In this document: one piece after another, positions 25,021-33,212 of the stretch
Position numbering within the stretch: position 1 is the stretch's first letter
How the letters are laid out: the number at the start of each line of letters is the position of its first letter
DNA from: Cryptosporangium aurantiacum
GTDB taxonomy: Bacteria > Actinomycetota > Actinomycetes > Mycobacteriales > Cryptosporangiaceae
Assembly: GCF_900143005.1 (NCBI RefSeq)
Contig: NZ_FRCS01000005.1
Location: forward strand, 62,001 to 126,000
DNA: 64,000 nt
Direction of reading: 5' to 3'
Program-made: the position numbers and the translations under genes
Notes under the pieces: model-generated
What the model was told of the DNA's origin: nothing
What the model saw: only the letters and a program-made list of their open reading frames with translations
Databases searched by the model: none

Positions 25021-25065
25021 ACAAACAAAAAGGCCGTGGATCCCGGTGAGTGGGATCCACGGCCT
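25021..25065 (-). terminator. intrinsic terminator in the whiB7 leader (attenuator)
   Basis: A perfect 14-bp stem, GGGATCCACGGCCT (25052-25065 on the plus strand) with AGGCCGTGGATCCC (25031-25044), and a 7-nt loop. On the minus strand it runs directly into TTTTTGTTTGT. It lies 84 bp before the whiB7 ATG and 20 nt after the stop of the upstream frame. Known whiB7/wblC leaders are controlled by such an attenuator. Confidence 0.85.
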
Positions 25066-25085
25066 CGAGGAGTGCCGCCGGTCGT

Positions 25086-25436
25086 CTAGACCGGTGTACC
25101 TCGAGGCGGAGATCCCGCTCGACCGTCGACGCGCGTGACGTCGGCGCTCAGCTGGGTAGCGAAGGTGATGCCATTGCCGAGGGACTCGACCGTGGCTGCC
25201 TGGAGGACGGACTTCTCCCCCGAGACCTGGATCGTGTGCTGCGCGGCGCACACCTCATGCGCATACGCAGGCGCGCCGCTCGGCGCGGTCCGCTTCCGAG
25301 CTGCCGACGGAGCGACCGTCATGGCTTTGCCGGCCCACGGGCCGTCTGCCATACGCCACGAGGGCGCCACGGACGGCACGAGCCGCAACGACGGCATGGA
25401 GGCAGCCGACAGCTCGGAAACCAAGTACGTGATCAC
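25086..25436 (-). CDS. hypothetical protein or whiB7 upstream ORF
   Basis: A frame of 116 codons starting at a GTG with GGGAGG 8 nt upstream. Third-position GC is high, supporting real coding, yet I recognise no family: VITYLVSELSAASMPSLRLVPSV at the start, HEVCAAQHTIQV and GNGITFATQLSADVTRV later. The pattern is soluble and beta-rich. The stop lies 20 nt before the whiB7 attenuator stem. It may be a genuine gene with its own terminator, or the upstream ORF whose translation tunes whiB7; published uORFs are usually shorter. Confidence 0.45.
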   Translation of the reverse strand: MITYLVSELSAASMPSLRLVPSVAPSWRMADGPWAGKAMTVAPSAARKRTAPSGAPAYAHEVCAAQHTIQVSGEKSVLQAATVESLGNGITFATQLSADVTRVDGRAGSPPRGTPV

Positions 25437-25655
25437 TACGGCCACCTCCCTCGGTGCGTGCGAAATGCCCTACCGAACCAAGACACACTCGTCCTGGTGC
25501 GAGCGCCGGTTCCCCGGCGCAAAGGCAGGTTAAGCCCGGGCCGGGTCCCGGGCCAACACATTTAACGGCCAGACGTCGACAGTTGTCTGCCACCGGACAG
25601 TTGCGGCGGCGCGCCACGGCCGACACGCCGACAAAACGGACGCTGGGCCGAAAAA

Positions 25656-27848
25656 TCAGGCCAGTTCGGTCGGCTCCACGAGCGATGCCGGATCGGCGCC
25701 GGCGACCAGCGCCAACAGCGCCTCGCCGTAGAGCGTCAGCTTCCGCGGCCCGACGCCGGCGATCTCGGCCAGTTGCGCCTCGCTGCTCGGCTGCAACTCC
25801 GCGACCGCGGTCAGCGTCGCGTCGGTGAAGACGACGTACGGGGGCAGCTTCTGCTCCTTGGCCAGCGCGCCCCGCCACGTCCGCAGACGCTCGAAGAGTT
25901 CCTCGTCGTAATTGGCCGGGCAGGAACCGCAGCGGCGCAGCTTGCGATGCGTCGGATCGAACAGCGCGACACCGCAGATGCGGCAGGTCGGCAACGACCG
26001 GCTCGCCGACCGGCCGGCGGGCTTGGGCGCCGGCGCTACCGCGGTGCCCGGGACGCCCGCGGGCAGCGAACCCGCGGGCAGGAACCGGCACGGACGCCTA
26101 CTTCCCCGCCCGCCCGGTGAGCGAGCCGCCGCCCACGACAGCCAGACGTGCTCCCGCGCGCGCGTGACGCCGACGTAGAGCAGCCGGCGCTCCTCCTCCA
26201 ACTGCGCGGGCGTCTTCGCGAACGAGATCGGCAGCGTGCCCTCGGCCAGGCCGACCAGGAACACCGCGTCCCACTCCAGGCCCTTGGCCGCGTGCAGCGA
26301 GCCGAGCGTGACGCCCTCGACCGTCGGCACGTGCTGCGCGGCCGCGCGGGCAGCCAACTCGTCGACGAACCGGGGCAGGCCGACCGCGGCCTCCGCCGAG
26401 AACGGGTCGGCCGCGACCTGCTCCTCCGCGAGCCGGAGCAGCGCCGCGAGCGCCTCCCACCGTTCCCGAGCCGCGCCACCGGCCGGCGGCTTGTCCGGAC
26501 GCCAGTCCAGCCCCGACAAGGCGCCGGTCACCGCGTCGACCATCGACCCGGGCAGACCGTCGGCGGCGTCCGACTCGGCCGCTCGGGCCGCACCCCGCAG
26601 CAGCATCATCGCCTCGCGGACCTCCGGGCGCTCGAAGAAGCGCTCGCCGCCACGGACGACGTACGGGACCCCGGCGTCAGCCAGCGCCTGCTCGTACGTC
26701 TCGGACTGGGCGTTGGTGCGGAACAGCACCGCGATCTCGGCCGCGGACACCCCGGACCGCAGCAGCTCCTTGCAGCGCGTGGCGACCGCGGACGCCTCGG
26801 CCGGCTCGTCGGGGTAGTGCGAGACCCGCGGCTTGGGCCCCGGCGGACGCTGGCCGACGAGTTGCAGGCGGACCGAAGCCTCGACGCCCTGGCCGGCCGC
26901 GATCACCTCGTTGGCGAGGGAGACGACCTGCGGCGTCGAGCGGTAGTCGCGCTCCAGCCGGATCACGACCGCACCATGGTGGCGGCGCGGGAAGTCGATC
27001 AGGTAGCGGGCGTTGGCGCCGGTGAACGAGTAGATGGTCTGGCTGGCGTCGCCGACGACGGTCAGGTCGTCGCGACCGCCGCACCATGCCTCCAGCAGCC
27101 GCTGCTGCAGCGGGTTGACGTCCTGGTACTCGTCGACGACGAAGTGCCGGTACTGGGCGCGGATCTGGTCACCGACGTCGCGGTGGTCCTCGATCGCCCA
27201 GATCGTCGCGCGGAGCAGGTCCTCGAAGTCGATGACACCCATCCGGCGCTTGAGCTGCTCGTACCCGGCGTAGACCGCGGCGACCTGGTCGACGGGCAGC
27301 GGCGTCTCACGGGACGCCTCGCCGGCGGCCACGGGGTACCCGTCGGGCTCGACCATCGCCGACTTGGCCCACTCGATCTCGGAGGTGAGGTCGCGGACGC
27401 CGGTGCGGTCGAGCTTCACGTGCTCTCGCGCCGCCGCCTGGCCCACCACCCGGGCCTTGGTCTCCAGCAGCTCCGGCATCGCCCGGCCGTCGAACACGCG
27501 CGGGGCGAAGTACCGGAGCTGCCGCAGCGCCGCCGCGTGGAACGTCCGCGCCTGGACGCCTGCCACGCCGAGCGCCCGCAGCCGTCCGCGCATCTCGCCG
27601 GCCGCCCGCGCGGTGAACGTCACGGCCAGGACGTGGTTGGGCGCCGTGGCCTGGGTCAGCACTCCGTGGGCGATGCGATGGGTGATCGCCCTCGTCTTGC
27701 CGGTTCCGGCCCCGGCCAGGATGCAGACCGGGCCGCGTGGGGCGAGGACCGCTGCCCGTTGCTCGTCGTCCAGACCGGCCAGCACCGCATCGGGGCCGAC
27801 GAGGCGGCTGGGGGGGCTGTCGACGGACGCGGCGGGGGTGACGGTCAC
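25656..27848 (-). CDS. uvrD2: ATP-dependent DNA helicase UvrD2
   Basis: A 730-residue superfamily 1 helicase. Walker A AGAGTGKT is at 45-52, followed by the motif II segment VVDEYQDVNPLQQR, motif III GDASQTIYSF and motif VI VGVTRAREH. The tail has a tetracysteine zinc motif (CRIC...CGSC) and a C-terminal HRDC domain (ELQPSSEAQLAEIAGVGPRKLTLYGEALLALV), the exact architecture of mycobacterial UvrD2. It unwinds 3' to 5' and acts in DNA repair. The GTG start has CAGTAT (27855-27860) 6 nt upstream, predicting a leaderless mRNA. The region between it and whiB7 contains two GACAGTTG direct repeats (25578, 25596). Confidence 0.96.
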   Translation of the reverse strand: MTVTPAASVDSPPSRLVGPDAVLAGLDDEQRAAVLAPRGPVCILAGAGTGKTRAITHRIAHGVLTQATAPNHVLAVTFTARAAGEMRGRLRALGVAGVQARTFHAAALRQLRYFAPRVFDGRAMPELLETKARVVGQAAAREHVKLDRTGVRDLTSEIEWAKSAMVEPDGYPVAAGEASRETPLPVDQVAAVYAGYEQLKRRMGVIDFEDLLRATIWAIEDHRDVGDQIRAQYRHFVVDEYQDVNPLQQRLLEAWCGGRDDLTVVGDASQTIYSFTGANARYLIDFPRRHHGAVVIRLERDYRSTPQVVSLANEVIAAGQGVEASVRLQLVGQRPPGPKPRVSHYPDEPAEASAVATRCKELLRSGVSAAEIAVLFRTNAQSETYEQALADAGVPYVVRGGERFFERPEVREAMMLLRGAARAAESDAADGLPGSMVDAVTGALSGLDWRPDKPPAGGAARERWEALAALLRLAEEQVAADPFSAEAAVGLPRFVDELAARAAAQHVPTVEGVTLGSLHAAKGLEWDAVFLVGLAEGTLPISFAKTPAQLEEERRLLYVGVTRAREHVWLSWAAARSPGGRGSRRPCRFLPAGSLPAGVPGTAVAPAPKPAGRSASRSLPTCRICGVALFDPTHRKLRRCGSCPANYDEELFERLRTWRGALAKEQKLPPYVVFTDATLTAVAELQPSSEAQLAEIAGVGPRKLTLYGEALLALVAGADPASLVEPTELA

Positions 27849-27939
27849 CCATCGATACTGCCCTACGTTCGGATGCGGGAAGGCTCCGTCCCCAGGCGGT
27901 GTTACGCCACCGGCGGCTCAGCAGAGGAAGGACGCTCGA

Positions 27940-28203
27940 ATGAATGCTTCGACTCCGTCGGCGGTCTCGACCCTGACGATGTACTCGACCACGTGGTGCG
28001 GCTACTGCCGTCGGCTCAAGAGCCAGTTCGCCCGGGAGGGCATCGAGTACACCGAGGTCGACATCGAGCAGGACCCGCAGGCCGCCGAGTTCGTGATGAG
28101 CGTCAACGGCGGCAACCAGACGGTGCCGACCGTGCGGTTCCCCGACGGGTCAGCGCTGACGAACCCGAGCATCGCCGACGTCCGGGCCAAGCTCGGCCGG
28201 TGA
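27940..28203 (+). CDS. mrx1: mycoredoxin (glutaredoxin-fold mycothiol-dependent reductase)
   Basis: An 87-residue thioredoxin-fold protein. The active site is TTWCGYC at residues 17-23, with the cis-Pro segment QTVPTVRF and GGxxxTNPS typical of mycoredoxin-1. In Actinobacteria it reduces S-mycothiolated proteins. The ATG is preceded by AGGAAGG. The 3' end overlaps the convergent MFS gene by 54 bp, so part of the C-terminal coding sequence is used on both strands. It is divergent from uvrD2, as in mycobacteria. Confidence 0.94.
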   Translation: MNASTPSAVSTLTMYSTTWCGYCRRLKSQFAREGIEYTEVDIEQDPQAAEFVMSVNGGNQTVPTVRFPDGSALTNPSIADVRAKLGR

Positions 28204-29514
28204 GCCGGTAGCCGGCGGTTCGTCGTCCGGTGACGGGGTGGGCGGCAGCGCCCACCCCATCGCCCGGCTCGCCGACATCGCGCCGGGCACGGTGCCCGCG
28301 GCGGCGAGCGACACGGCGTCGGGGCGAGAAGGCTCGCCGCGGCTGGTCAGAACGAGGTAGACGACCGCCAGCAGCGTGCCCCCCGCCATGACGCCGAGCA
28401 GCAACCGGTAGTCGAGCATCGACACCAGCAGCGCGCCCAGCGCCACCGAGATCGTCTGCGGAATGCCGATCACCAGGTAGGCCGCGGTCGTCACCCGGCC
28501 GATCAGTGCCCCGCTCGTGCTGCGCTGCAAGCTCGTGATGAACCCGACGAGCACCAGCGGCAGCCCGAATCCGGCGAGCATGATGCCGATCACGACCACC
28601 GGCAGCCAGATCGCGATCATCACCACGGCGCCGACCGAGAACGTCGCCAGCCCGACGATCACGGTCCGCACCTCGCCGGCCGTTCGGATCAACCGGGTCG
28701 CAGCGAACCCGCCGAGCACCGCGCCGACCCCCTGCACTGCCACGACGACGCCGACGAACTCCGGCGGGCGCCGCAGCCACTCGACGATCGCGAACACCAC
28801 GGACTCGGCGATGCCGACGACGAGCAACGCCAGTGCCAGCGCGACCGTGACGTGCAACAGCGGCCGGGCGCGCCAGAGGAACCGCAGCCCGGCGGCCAGC
28901 TCGCCGCGGATCGACTGCCGCCGGACGGTGCGCACGGGTTCGTCGACCGACAGCGCCCCCAGCGCGATCGCGGCGCCGACGAACGTCAGGCCGTCCAGCA
29001 GAGCGACGCCCGCGCCGCCGACCAGTGCGTAGAGGGCGGCCCCGGTCAGCGGGGCGACCAGGCGCAGCGCCTCCTTCACGGTCTGCAGCACCGCGTTCGC
29101 CTCGCCCAGCGCGCTCTCCGGCAGCATGGTCTTGAGCAGCGCGTTCAATGCCGCGAGGTGCAGGACGAGAAGCGTGCCGAACAGCGTCGCGACCGCGTAG
29201 ATCACCCAGACGTGCTCGCGCGAGCGCACCGCCAGCAGCGGCAGTACCGACAGCGCCGAGCAAAGGTTCGTGACGACCAGGAACGGCCGGCGCCGGACGT
29301 GGTCGACGACCCACCCGCCGAGCGGACCGATCAGCGACGGCAACGCGACGAAGACCAGCGTGAGCCCGGCCGCACCGTTGCTGCCGGTCAGCTCCTTCAC
29401 CCAGATCGCCAGGACCAGCAGCAGCGCCGAGTCACCGAACATCGACAGCGCCTGACCGGCGAAGAGTAATCGGAAGTCGGTTCTCCGTAACAGCGCGGCG
29501 AGCCCCATCGTCAC
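28150..29514 (-). CDS. MFS transporter, macrolide-efflux-like subgroup
   Basis: A 454-residue, 12-helix permease. The N-terminus (RRTDFRLLFAGQALSMFGDSALLLVLAIWVKELTGS) matches the DHA3-like group that includes macrolide and multidrug exporters, with motif A variant GPLGGWVVDHVRRRP. About 40 C-terminal residues are hydrophilic and Pro-rich; this extension overlaps the end of the convergent mycoredoxin gene by 54 bp. The nearby whiB7 gene makes a resistance role plausible, but no direct evidence links them. The start may be the GTG at 29514 or ATG at 29508. Confidence 0.88.
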   Translation of the reverse strand: MTMGLAALLRRTDFRLLFAGQALSMFGDSALLLVLAIWVKELTGSNGAAGLTLVFVALPSLIGPLGGWVVDHVRRRPFLVVTNLCSALSVLPLLAVRSREHVWVIYAVATLFGTLLVLHLAALNALLKTMLPESALGEANAVLQTVKEALRLVAPLTGAALYALVGGAGVALLDGLTFVGAAIALGALSVDEPVRTVRRQSIRGELAAGLRFLWRARPLLHVTVALALALLVVGIAESVVFAIVEWLRRPPEFVGVVVAVQGVGAVLGGFAATRLIRTAGEVRTVIVGLATFSVGAVVMIAIWLPVVVIGIMLAGFGLPLVLVGFITSLQRSTSGALIGRVTTAAYLVIGIPQTISVALGALLVSMLDYRLLLGVMAGGTLLAVVYLVLTSRGEPSRPDAVSLAAAGTVPGAMSASRAMGWALPPTPSPDDEPPATGSPAELGPDVGDARVRQR

Positions 29515-29667
29515 CCCCGGTCGTGGTGGCGAACCGGTCAGCCACGACCGCCCACGGATGGAACATAGCCGTCAGAACGGACTCGTTCAACGCTTTCGGG
29601 ACGATCAGCGTCGGATACGGCACCGGTGGCCGTGGCGGTGGCCTCGCCGCGGGGTACGTTCGACCAG

Positions 29668-30315
29668 GTGAGTGAGCTGACCGATCATCCGGTGCCGGTG
29701 TCGCCGGAGGCCCTCTCGGACCTCCTCGCCGAAACGTGTCTGGCCGCGGTCGGCGGGACCGGCTCGGGGCGCCTGCGCGTGGCGCTCGACGGCGCCGACG
29801 CGGCCGAACCCGGGCGGCTGGCCGACCGGCTGGTCGAACCGTTACGGGCCGGTGGAGTGGCTGCGGTCCGGGTGAGCGCCGGGGATTTCCTGCGGCCCGC
29901 GTCGCTGCGGTGGGAGTTCGGGAAGACCGATCCGGACTCGTTCTACTCCAGCTGGCTCGATACCGGAGCGCTCACCCGCGAGGTACTCACCCCGTGGGCG
30001 GAGGGCGGGCGGTACCTGCCCGCGTTCTGGGACGCGGGCACCGACCGCTCAGCGCGTGCGGACTACCGGCCGGTGCCGCCGCGCGCTGTCCTGTTGGTCG
30101 ACGGGCCGCTCCTGCTCGGCCACGGTCTGCCGTTCGACCTGTCCGTGCACGTGCGCCTGTCCCCCGGCGCGCTCCGCCGCCGTACCCCGGCCGACGAGGC
30201 GTGGACGCTACCGGCGTTCGTCCGCTACGAGGAGGAGGTCGCCCCCGGCGCCATCGCCGACGTGGTCGTCCGAGCGGACGACCCCCGCCACCCAGCGGTT
30301 ATCGTCCGCGGCTGA
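29668..30315 (+). CDS. uridine kinase-like protein lacking a P-loop
   Basis: A 215-residue protein that aligns in outline with actinobacterial uridine/phosphoribulokinase-like proteins: strand and loop RVALDGADAAEPGRLADRLVEPLR, SAGDFLRPASLRWEFGKTDPDSFY and VLLVDGPLLLG. The nucleotide-binding loop has no GKS/T, so ordinary phosphoryl transfer is doubtful, although this variant recurs in related annotations. TACGTT (29655-29660) is 7 nt before the GTG; an upstream GTG at 29626 is possible. Overlap with neighbours is minimal. Confidence 0.7.
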   Translation: MSELTDHPVPVSPEALSDLLAETCLAAVGGTGSGRLRVALDGADAAEPGRLADRLVEPLRAGGVAAVRVSAGDFLRPASLRWEFGKTDPDSFYSSWLDTGALTREVLTPWAEGGRYLPAFWDAGTDRSARADYRPVPPRAVLLVDGPLLLGHGLPFDLSVHVRLSPGALRRRTPADEAWTLPAFVRYEEEVAPGAIADVVVRADDPRHPAVIVRG

Positions 30316-30326
30316 CGCCGCGAACC

Positions 30327-30698
30327 TCAGCGCCGGATCAGCGAACCCGCGAGCACGCCGCCCATCACCAGCGTGGCCGCGACGGCCCAGATGACCGCGA
30401 CCCGCGTCGCGGTACCGGCCCGGTGCACGACGCCCTGGTCGGGGTCGCTCAACCGGGCCGCGGTCGACTTCGTGGACGACGTCGCCGAGGCGGTCGGCCA
30501 GCTGAACACGGCGGTCTGAACGCCGGGCGACTTCCGGCCGGGCTCGGGGGCCGGTGACTCCTGGGTCGGGCGGACGACGACCGCGGCACCGACGACATCG
30601 CGCGTCTCGGCCATCGCGGTCCCCGCGGTGCCTCCGACCACCACCGCGGTCATCAGCGCACCGGCGGCGATCCGCCGCCCCACCACACTGCTCTGCAT
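30327..30698 (-). CDS. secreted, C-terminally membrane-anchored small protein
   Basis: A 123-residue protein with a clear signal peptide (positive N-terminus, hydrophobic GALMTAVVVGGTAGTAMA, cleavage after AMA). A Ser/Pro/Thr-rich extracellular stretch follows, then a C-terminal helix (VAVIWAVAATLVMGGVLAGSLIRR) ending in Arg-Arg. This is a signal, stalk and anchor layout without an LPXTG sequence. GGAGGA lies about 7 nt before the ATG. The function is unknown. It is convergent with the kinase-like gene. Confidence 0.68.
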   Translation of the reverse strand: MQSSVVGRRIAAGALMTAVVVGGTAGTAMAETRDVVGAAVVVRPTQESPAPEPGRKSPGVQTAVFSWPTASATSSTKSTAARLSDPDQGVVHRAGTATRVAVIWAVAATLVMGGVLAGSLIRR

Positions 30699-30828
30699 AA
30701 CTCAGTCCTCCGCTGGCCGTGAAATGGCCGCCCCGACGAGAGAGGGGGCTCACCGGGGCGGCCTCACTTGCACAGAGCAGCGGCCGACCCCGGTGATACA
30801 GCGGGTCCGGAAATTCCGACGCGAAACT

Positions 30829-31872
30829 TCAGACGCGCTCGTCGCGCCAGGCGGTCAGCAGTTCGTGCGCGATCGAGAGCGGCGGCGGGACGATCGGCGC
30901 CGGTCCCGGCCCGCGTCCCCGCAGCTCACCCCGCGTGAACCAGCGCGCGTCGGCGAGCTCGATCTCCTCGATGACGACCGGCTGGTCGGAGTCGGCGATC
31001 GCGTAGAAGCCGAGCATCAGCGAGGCCGGGAGCGGCCAGGCCTGGCTCGCGAGGTACCGGACTTCCCGAATCCGGACCCCGGTCTCCTCCGCGACCTCCC
31101 GGAACACCGCGGCTTCTGCCGATTCGCCCGGCTCCACGAACCCGGCGACGCACGAGTAGCGCCCCTCCGGCCAGGTCAGCCCCCTGGTGAGCAGGCATCG
31201 GCCCTCGTCGCCGGGGACGCCGTCGTGGGTCAGCACGATGATCGCCGGGTTGGTACGCGGGTAGACGACCTCCGAGCCGTCGACGGCCTCGGCCTCCCAG
31301 CCGCCTGCCCGCCACCCGAGGCGCGTTCCGGTCCGCGGTCCGTACCGGTAGTCGCGGTGCCAGTTGGCCAGCCCGACGGCCTCGGTGAGCAGCGCCGACT
31401 CCAGCGGGGACAGCTGGGCGCCGACCTCACGCAGGCTCGCCGGCCGCTGTCCTTCGGCGAGGACGTCGGGGAGGGCGGTGAGCAGCGCGAAGTACGGCAC
31501 GTCGCCGTCCTCGGCGAGGAACAGCCGCTCGTCGTCGGAGACCGCGGCCGCCGGATCCTCGGCCGCGAACCAGACCAGCCTCGGCGACTCGGGCGCCCCC
31601 TCGACCACGGCCCGTCCCCGGTCGTCCAACAGCAGGACCCGGGCCCGCTTCCACGCCTCGTCCAGCCAGGCGGCGTCCAGCCGGTGGTGGGCGGCCCGGT
31701 CGGGCATCGCCCGGCCGAGCGCGAGCCGACGCCAGACCGGCACCGGAGCCGCGGGATCGGCCGATCCGTCCGGCTCCGCGCTCGTCGACCACGTCGCGGT
31801 CCGCTCGCGGTCGAGCGGAACGCCTTCCGAACCTTCCGAGCCGGCCGACCCGGGTGCCACGGGCGCCGTCAC
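30829..31872 (-). CDS. nudC: NAD+ diphosphatase (NudC-type NUDIX hydrolase)
   Basis: A 347-residue NUDIX protein that hydrolyses NADH and can remove NAD caps from RNA. The Nudix box is intact: GFVEPGESAEAAVFREVAEETGV. The NudC-specific downstream signature is SQAWPLPASLM (SQPWPFPxS). The usual four-cysteine zinc ribbon is absent: the region reads WHRDYRYGPRTGTRLGWRAGG with no cysteines. The N-terminal 45 residues are low complexity. The start overlaps the stop of the upstream M16 gene by 4 bp, placing nudC third in an operon. Confidence 0.92.
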   Translation of the reverse strand: MTAPVAPGSAGSEGSEGVPLDRERTATWSTSAEPDGSADPAAPVPVWRRLALGRAMPDRAAHHRLDAAWLDEAWKRARVLLLDDRGRAVVEGAPESPRLVWFAAEDPAAAVSDDERLFLAEDGDVPYFALLTALPDVLAEGQRPASLREVGAQLSPLESALLTEAVGLANWHRDYRYGPRTGTRLGWRAGGWEAEAVDGSEVVYPRTNPAIIVLTHDGVPGDEGRCLLTRGLTWPEGRYSCVAGFVEPGESAEAAVFREVAEETGVRIREVRYLASQAWPLPASLMLGFYAIADSDQPVVIEEIELADARWFTRGELRGRGPGPAPIVPPPLSIAHELLTAWRDERV

Positions 31873-33212
31873 GATCGGTCGACCGGCCCGAGCGCCCCCA
31901 GCGGACCGGAGACCGCCTCGGCGTCACCGAGCACCACGGTCACGCCGCCGGACGGTGCGAGGTAGCCGGCGGCCGCGGCTGCGACCTCCTCCAGCGTCAC
32001 CTTCGCGAGCCGGATCGGGTGCTCGGCCAGCCAGTTCAGGTCCAGCCCCGTCCCGGCCAGCGCGATCAGCATCCCGGCCAGACCGGCCTGCGACGAGACC
32101 GAGAGGGCGAGCGTCCCGATCGCGTACTGGCGAGCCTGCTCCAGTTCCTCCGCGGTCGGCGGCAGCGTGGCGATCCGGCCCAGCTCGTACTCGATCTCCA
32201 GCAGGGCCGGCGCGGTGACCTCGGTCGCGACGTCGGCGCTGACCAGCGTCACCGACCCGGCGGCCGAGTGGTCGACGCTGGAGTGCGGTGAGTACGTGTA
32301 GCCCTTGTCCTCGCGGATGTTCTCGACCAGCCGGGACGAGAAGTAGCCACCGAAGACGAGGTTCGCGAGCTGGAACGCCGCGTAGTCGGCGTGCGCGCGG
32401 GGCAGTGCGGGCAGCGCGAGCCGCAGCGACGACTGCACCGAGCCCGGCCGGTGGACGAGCAGGAGCGGGCCGGCCGTCAGCGGCGGCACCGGCGGGGTGC
32501 GGTGTGCGACGCCGGTCGGCGACCAGCCGCCCAGCGTCCGCTCGACCAGGTCGAGCGTCGCGTCCGGATCGATGTTGCCGACGAGCACCAGCACGCTGCC
32601 GACTGGCAGGACCCGCTCGGCGTGCAACGCCCGCACGGCCGGGGACTCGATCGCCCGGACCTGCTCGGGCTCCGGCGTCTCGATCGAGTACGGGTGGCTG
32701 TCGTAGATGCGCCGCAGCAGCGCGCGCCGGACCGCCTGCGCGGGCTGGGAGAACGCGATCTGGATCCGGTCGGCGAGCCGCTCGCGCTCGGTGCCCACCT
32801 CGCGCTCGGGGTAGGTCGCCGAGGTCAGGACCTCGTTGAGGATCTCCAGCAGCCGGCCGAGCCCGTCGGACAGCGTGTTCCCGGAGATCACCAAACGGTC
32901 GGGATCGACGCCGACCGACAGGCCGCCGCCGATCTTCTGCAGCTCGGCGGCCAGCTCGACGTTGGTGTGCGCCTCCGTGCCGGAGAGCACGGTGTTGGCG
33001 AGCACCGCGGCGACCGACACGTCGTTCTCCGCCGCCGAACCGGCGAACGGGATCCGCAGCCGGATCTCGACGAGCGGCACCGTGCCGCGGCGGACGGCGA
33101 CGACCTTCAGGCCGGTCGAGAGCGTGCGCTCGGCGACCTCGGGCTCGGGCAGCGCCCGAGGTTCCTCCAGCGCCGGGACGGTACGGCGAGGGGCGGCGTG
33201 CTGTGGGCTCAC
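31869..33212 (-). CDS. M16 peptidase-like protein, non-catalytic partner
   Basis: A 447-residue M16-fold protein without the zinc motif: where HxxEH should be, the sequence is GSAAENDVSVAAVLANTVLSGTEAH. The C-terminal glycine-rich and substrate-channel features remain (FGGYFSSRLVENIREDKGYTYSP). Such inactive subunits pair with a catalytic homologue, as in bacterial PqqF-like or mitochondrial processing peptidases. The GTG overlaps the upstream catalytic M16 stop (GTGA) and its own stop overlaps nudC, so all three are coupled. Confidence 0.9.
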   Translation of the reverse strand: MSPQHAAPRRTVPALEEPRALPEPEVAERTLSTGLKVVAVRRGTVPLVEIRLRIPFAGSAAENDVSVAAVLANTVLSGTEAHTNVELAAELQKIGGGLSVGVDPDRLVISGNTLSDGLGRLLEILNEVLTSATYPEREVGTERERLADRIQIAFSQPAQAVRRALLRRIYDSHPYSIETPEPEQVRAIESPAVRALHAERVLPVGSVLVLVGNIDPDATLDLVERTLGGWSPTGVAHRTPPVPPLTAGPLLLVHRPGSVQSSLRLALPALPRAHADYAAFQLANLVFGGYFSSRLVENIREDKGYTYSPHSSVDHSAAGSVTLVSADVATEVTAPALLEIEYELGRIATLPPTAEELEQARQYAIGTLALSVSSQAGLAGMLIALAGTGLDLNWLAEHPIRLAKVTLEEVAAAAAGYLAPSGGVTVVLGDAEAVSGPLGALGPVDRS

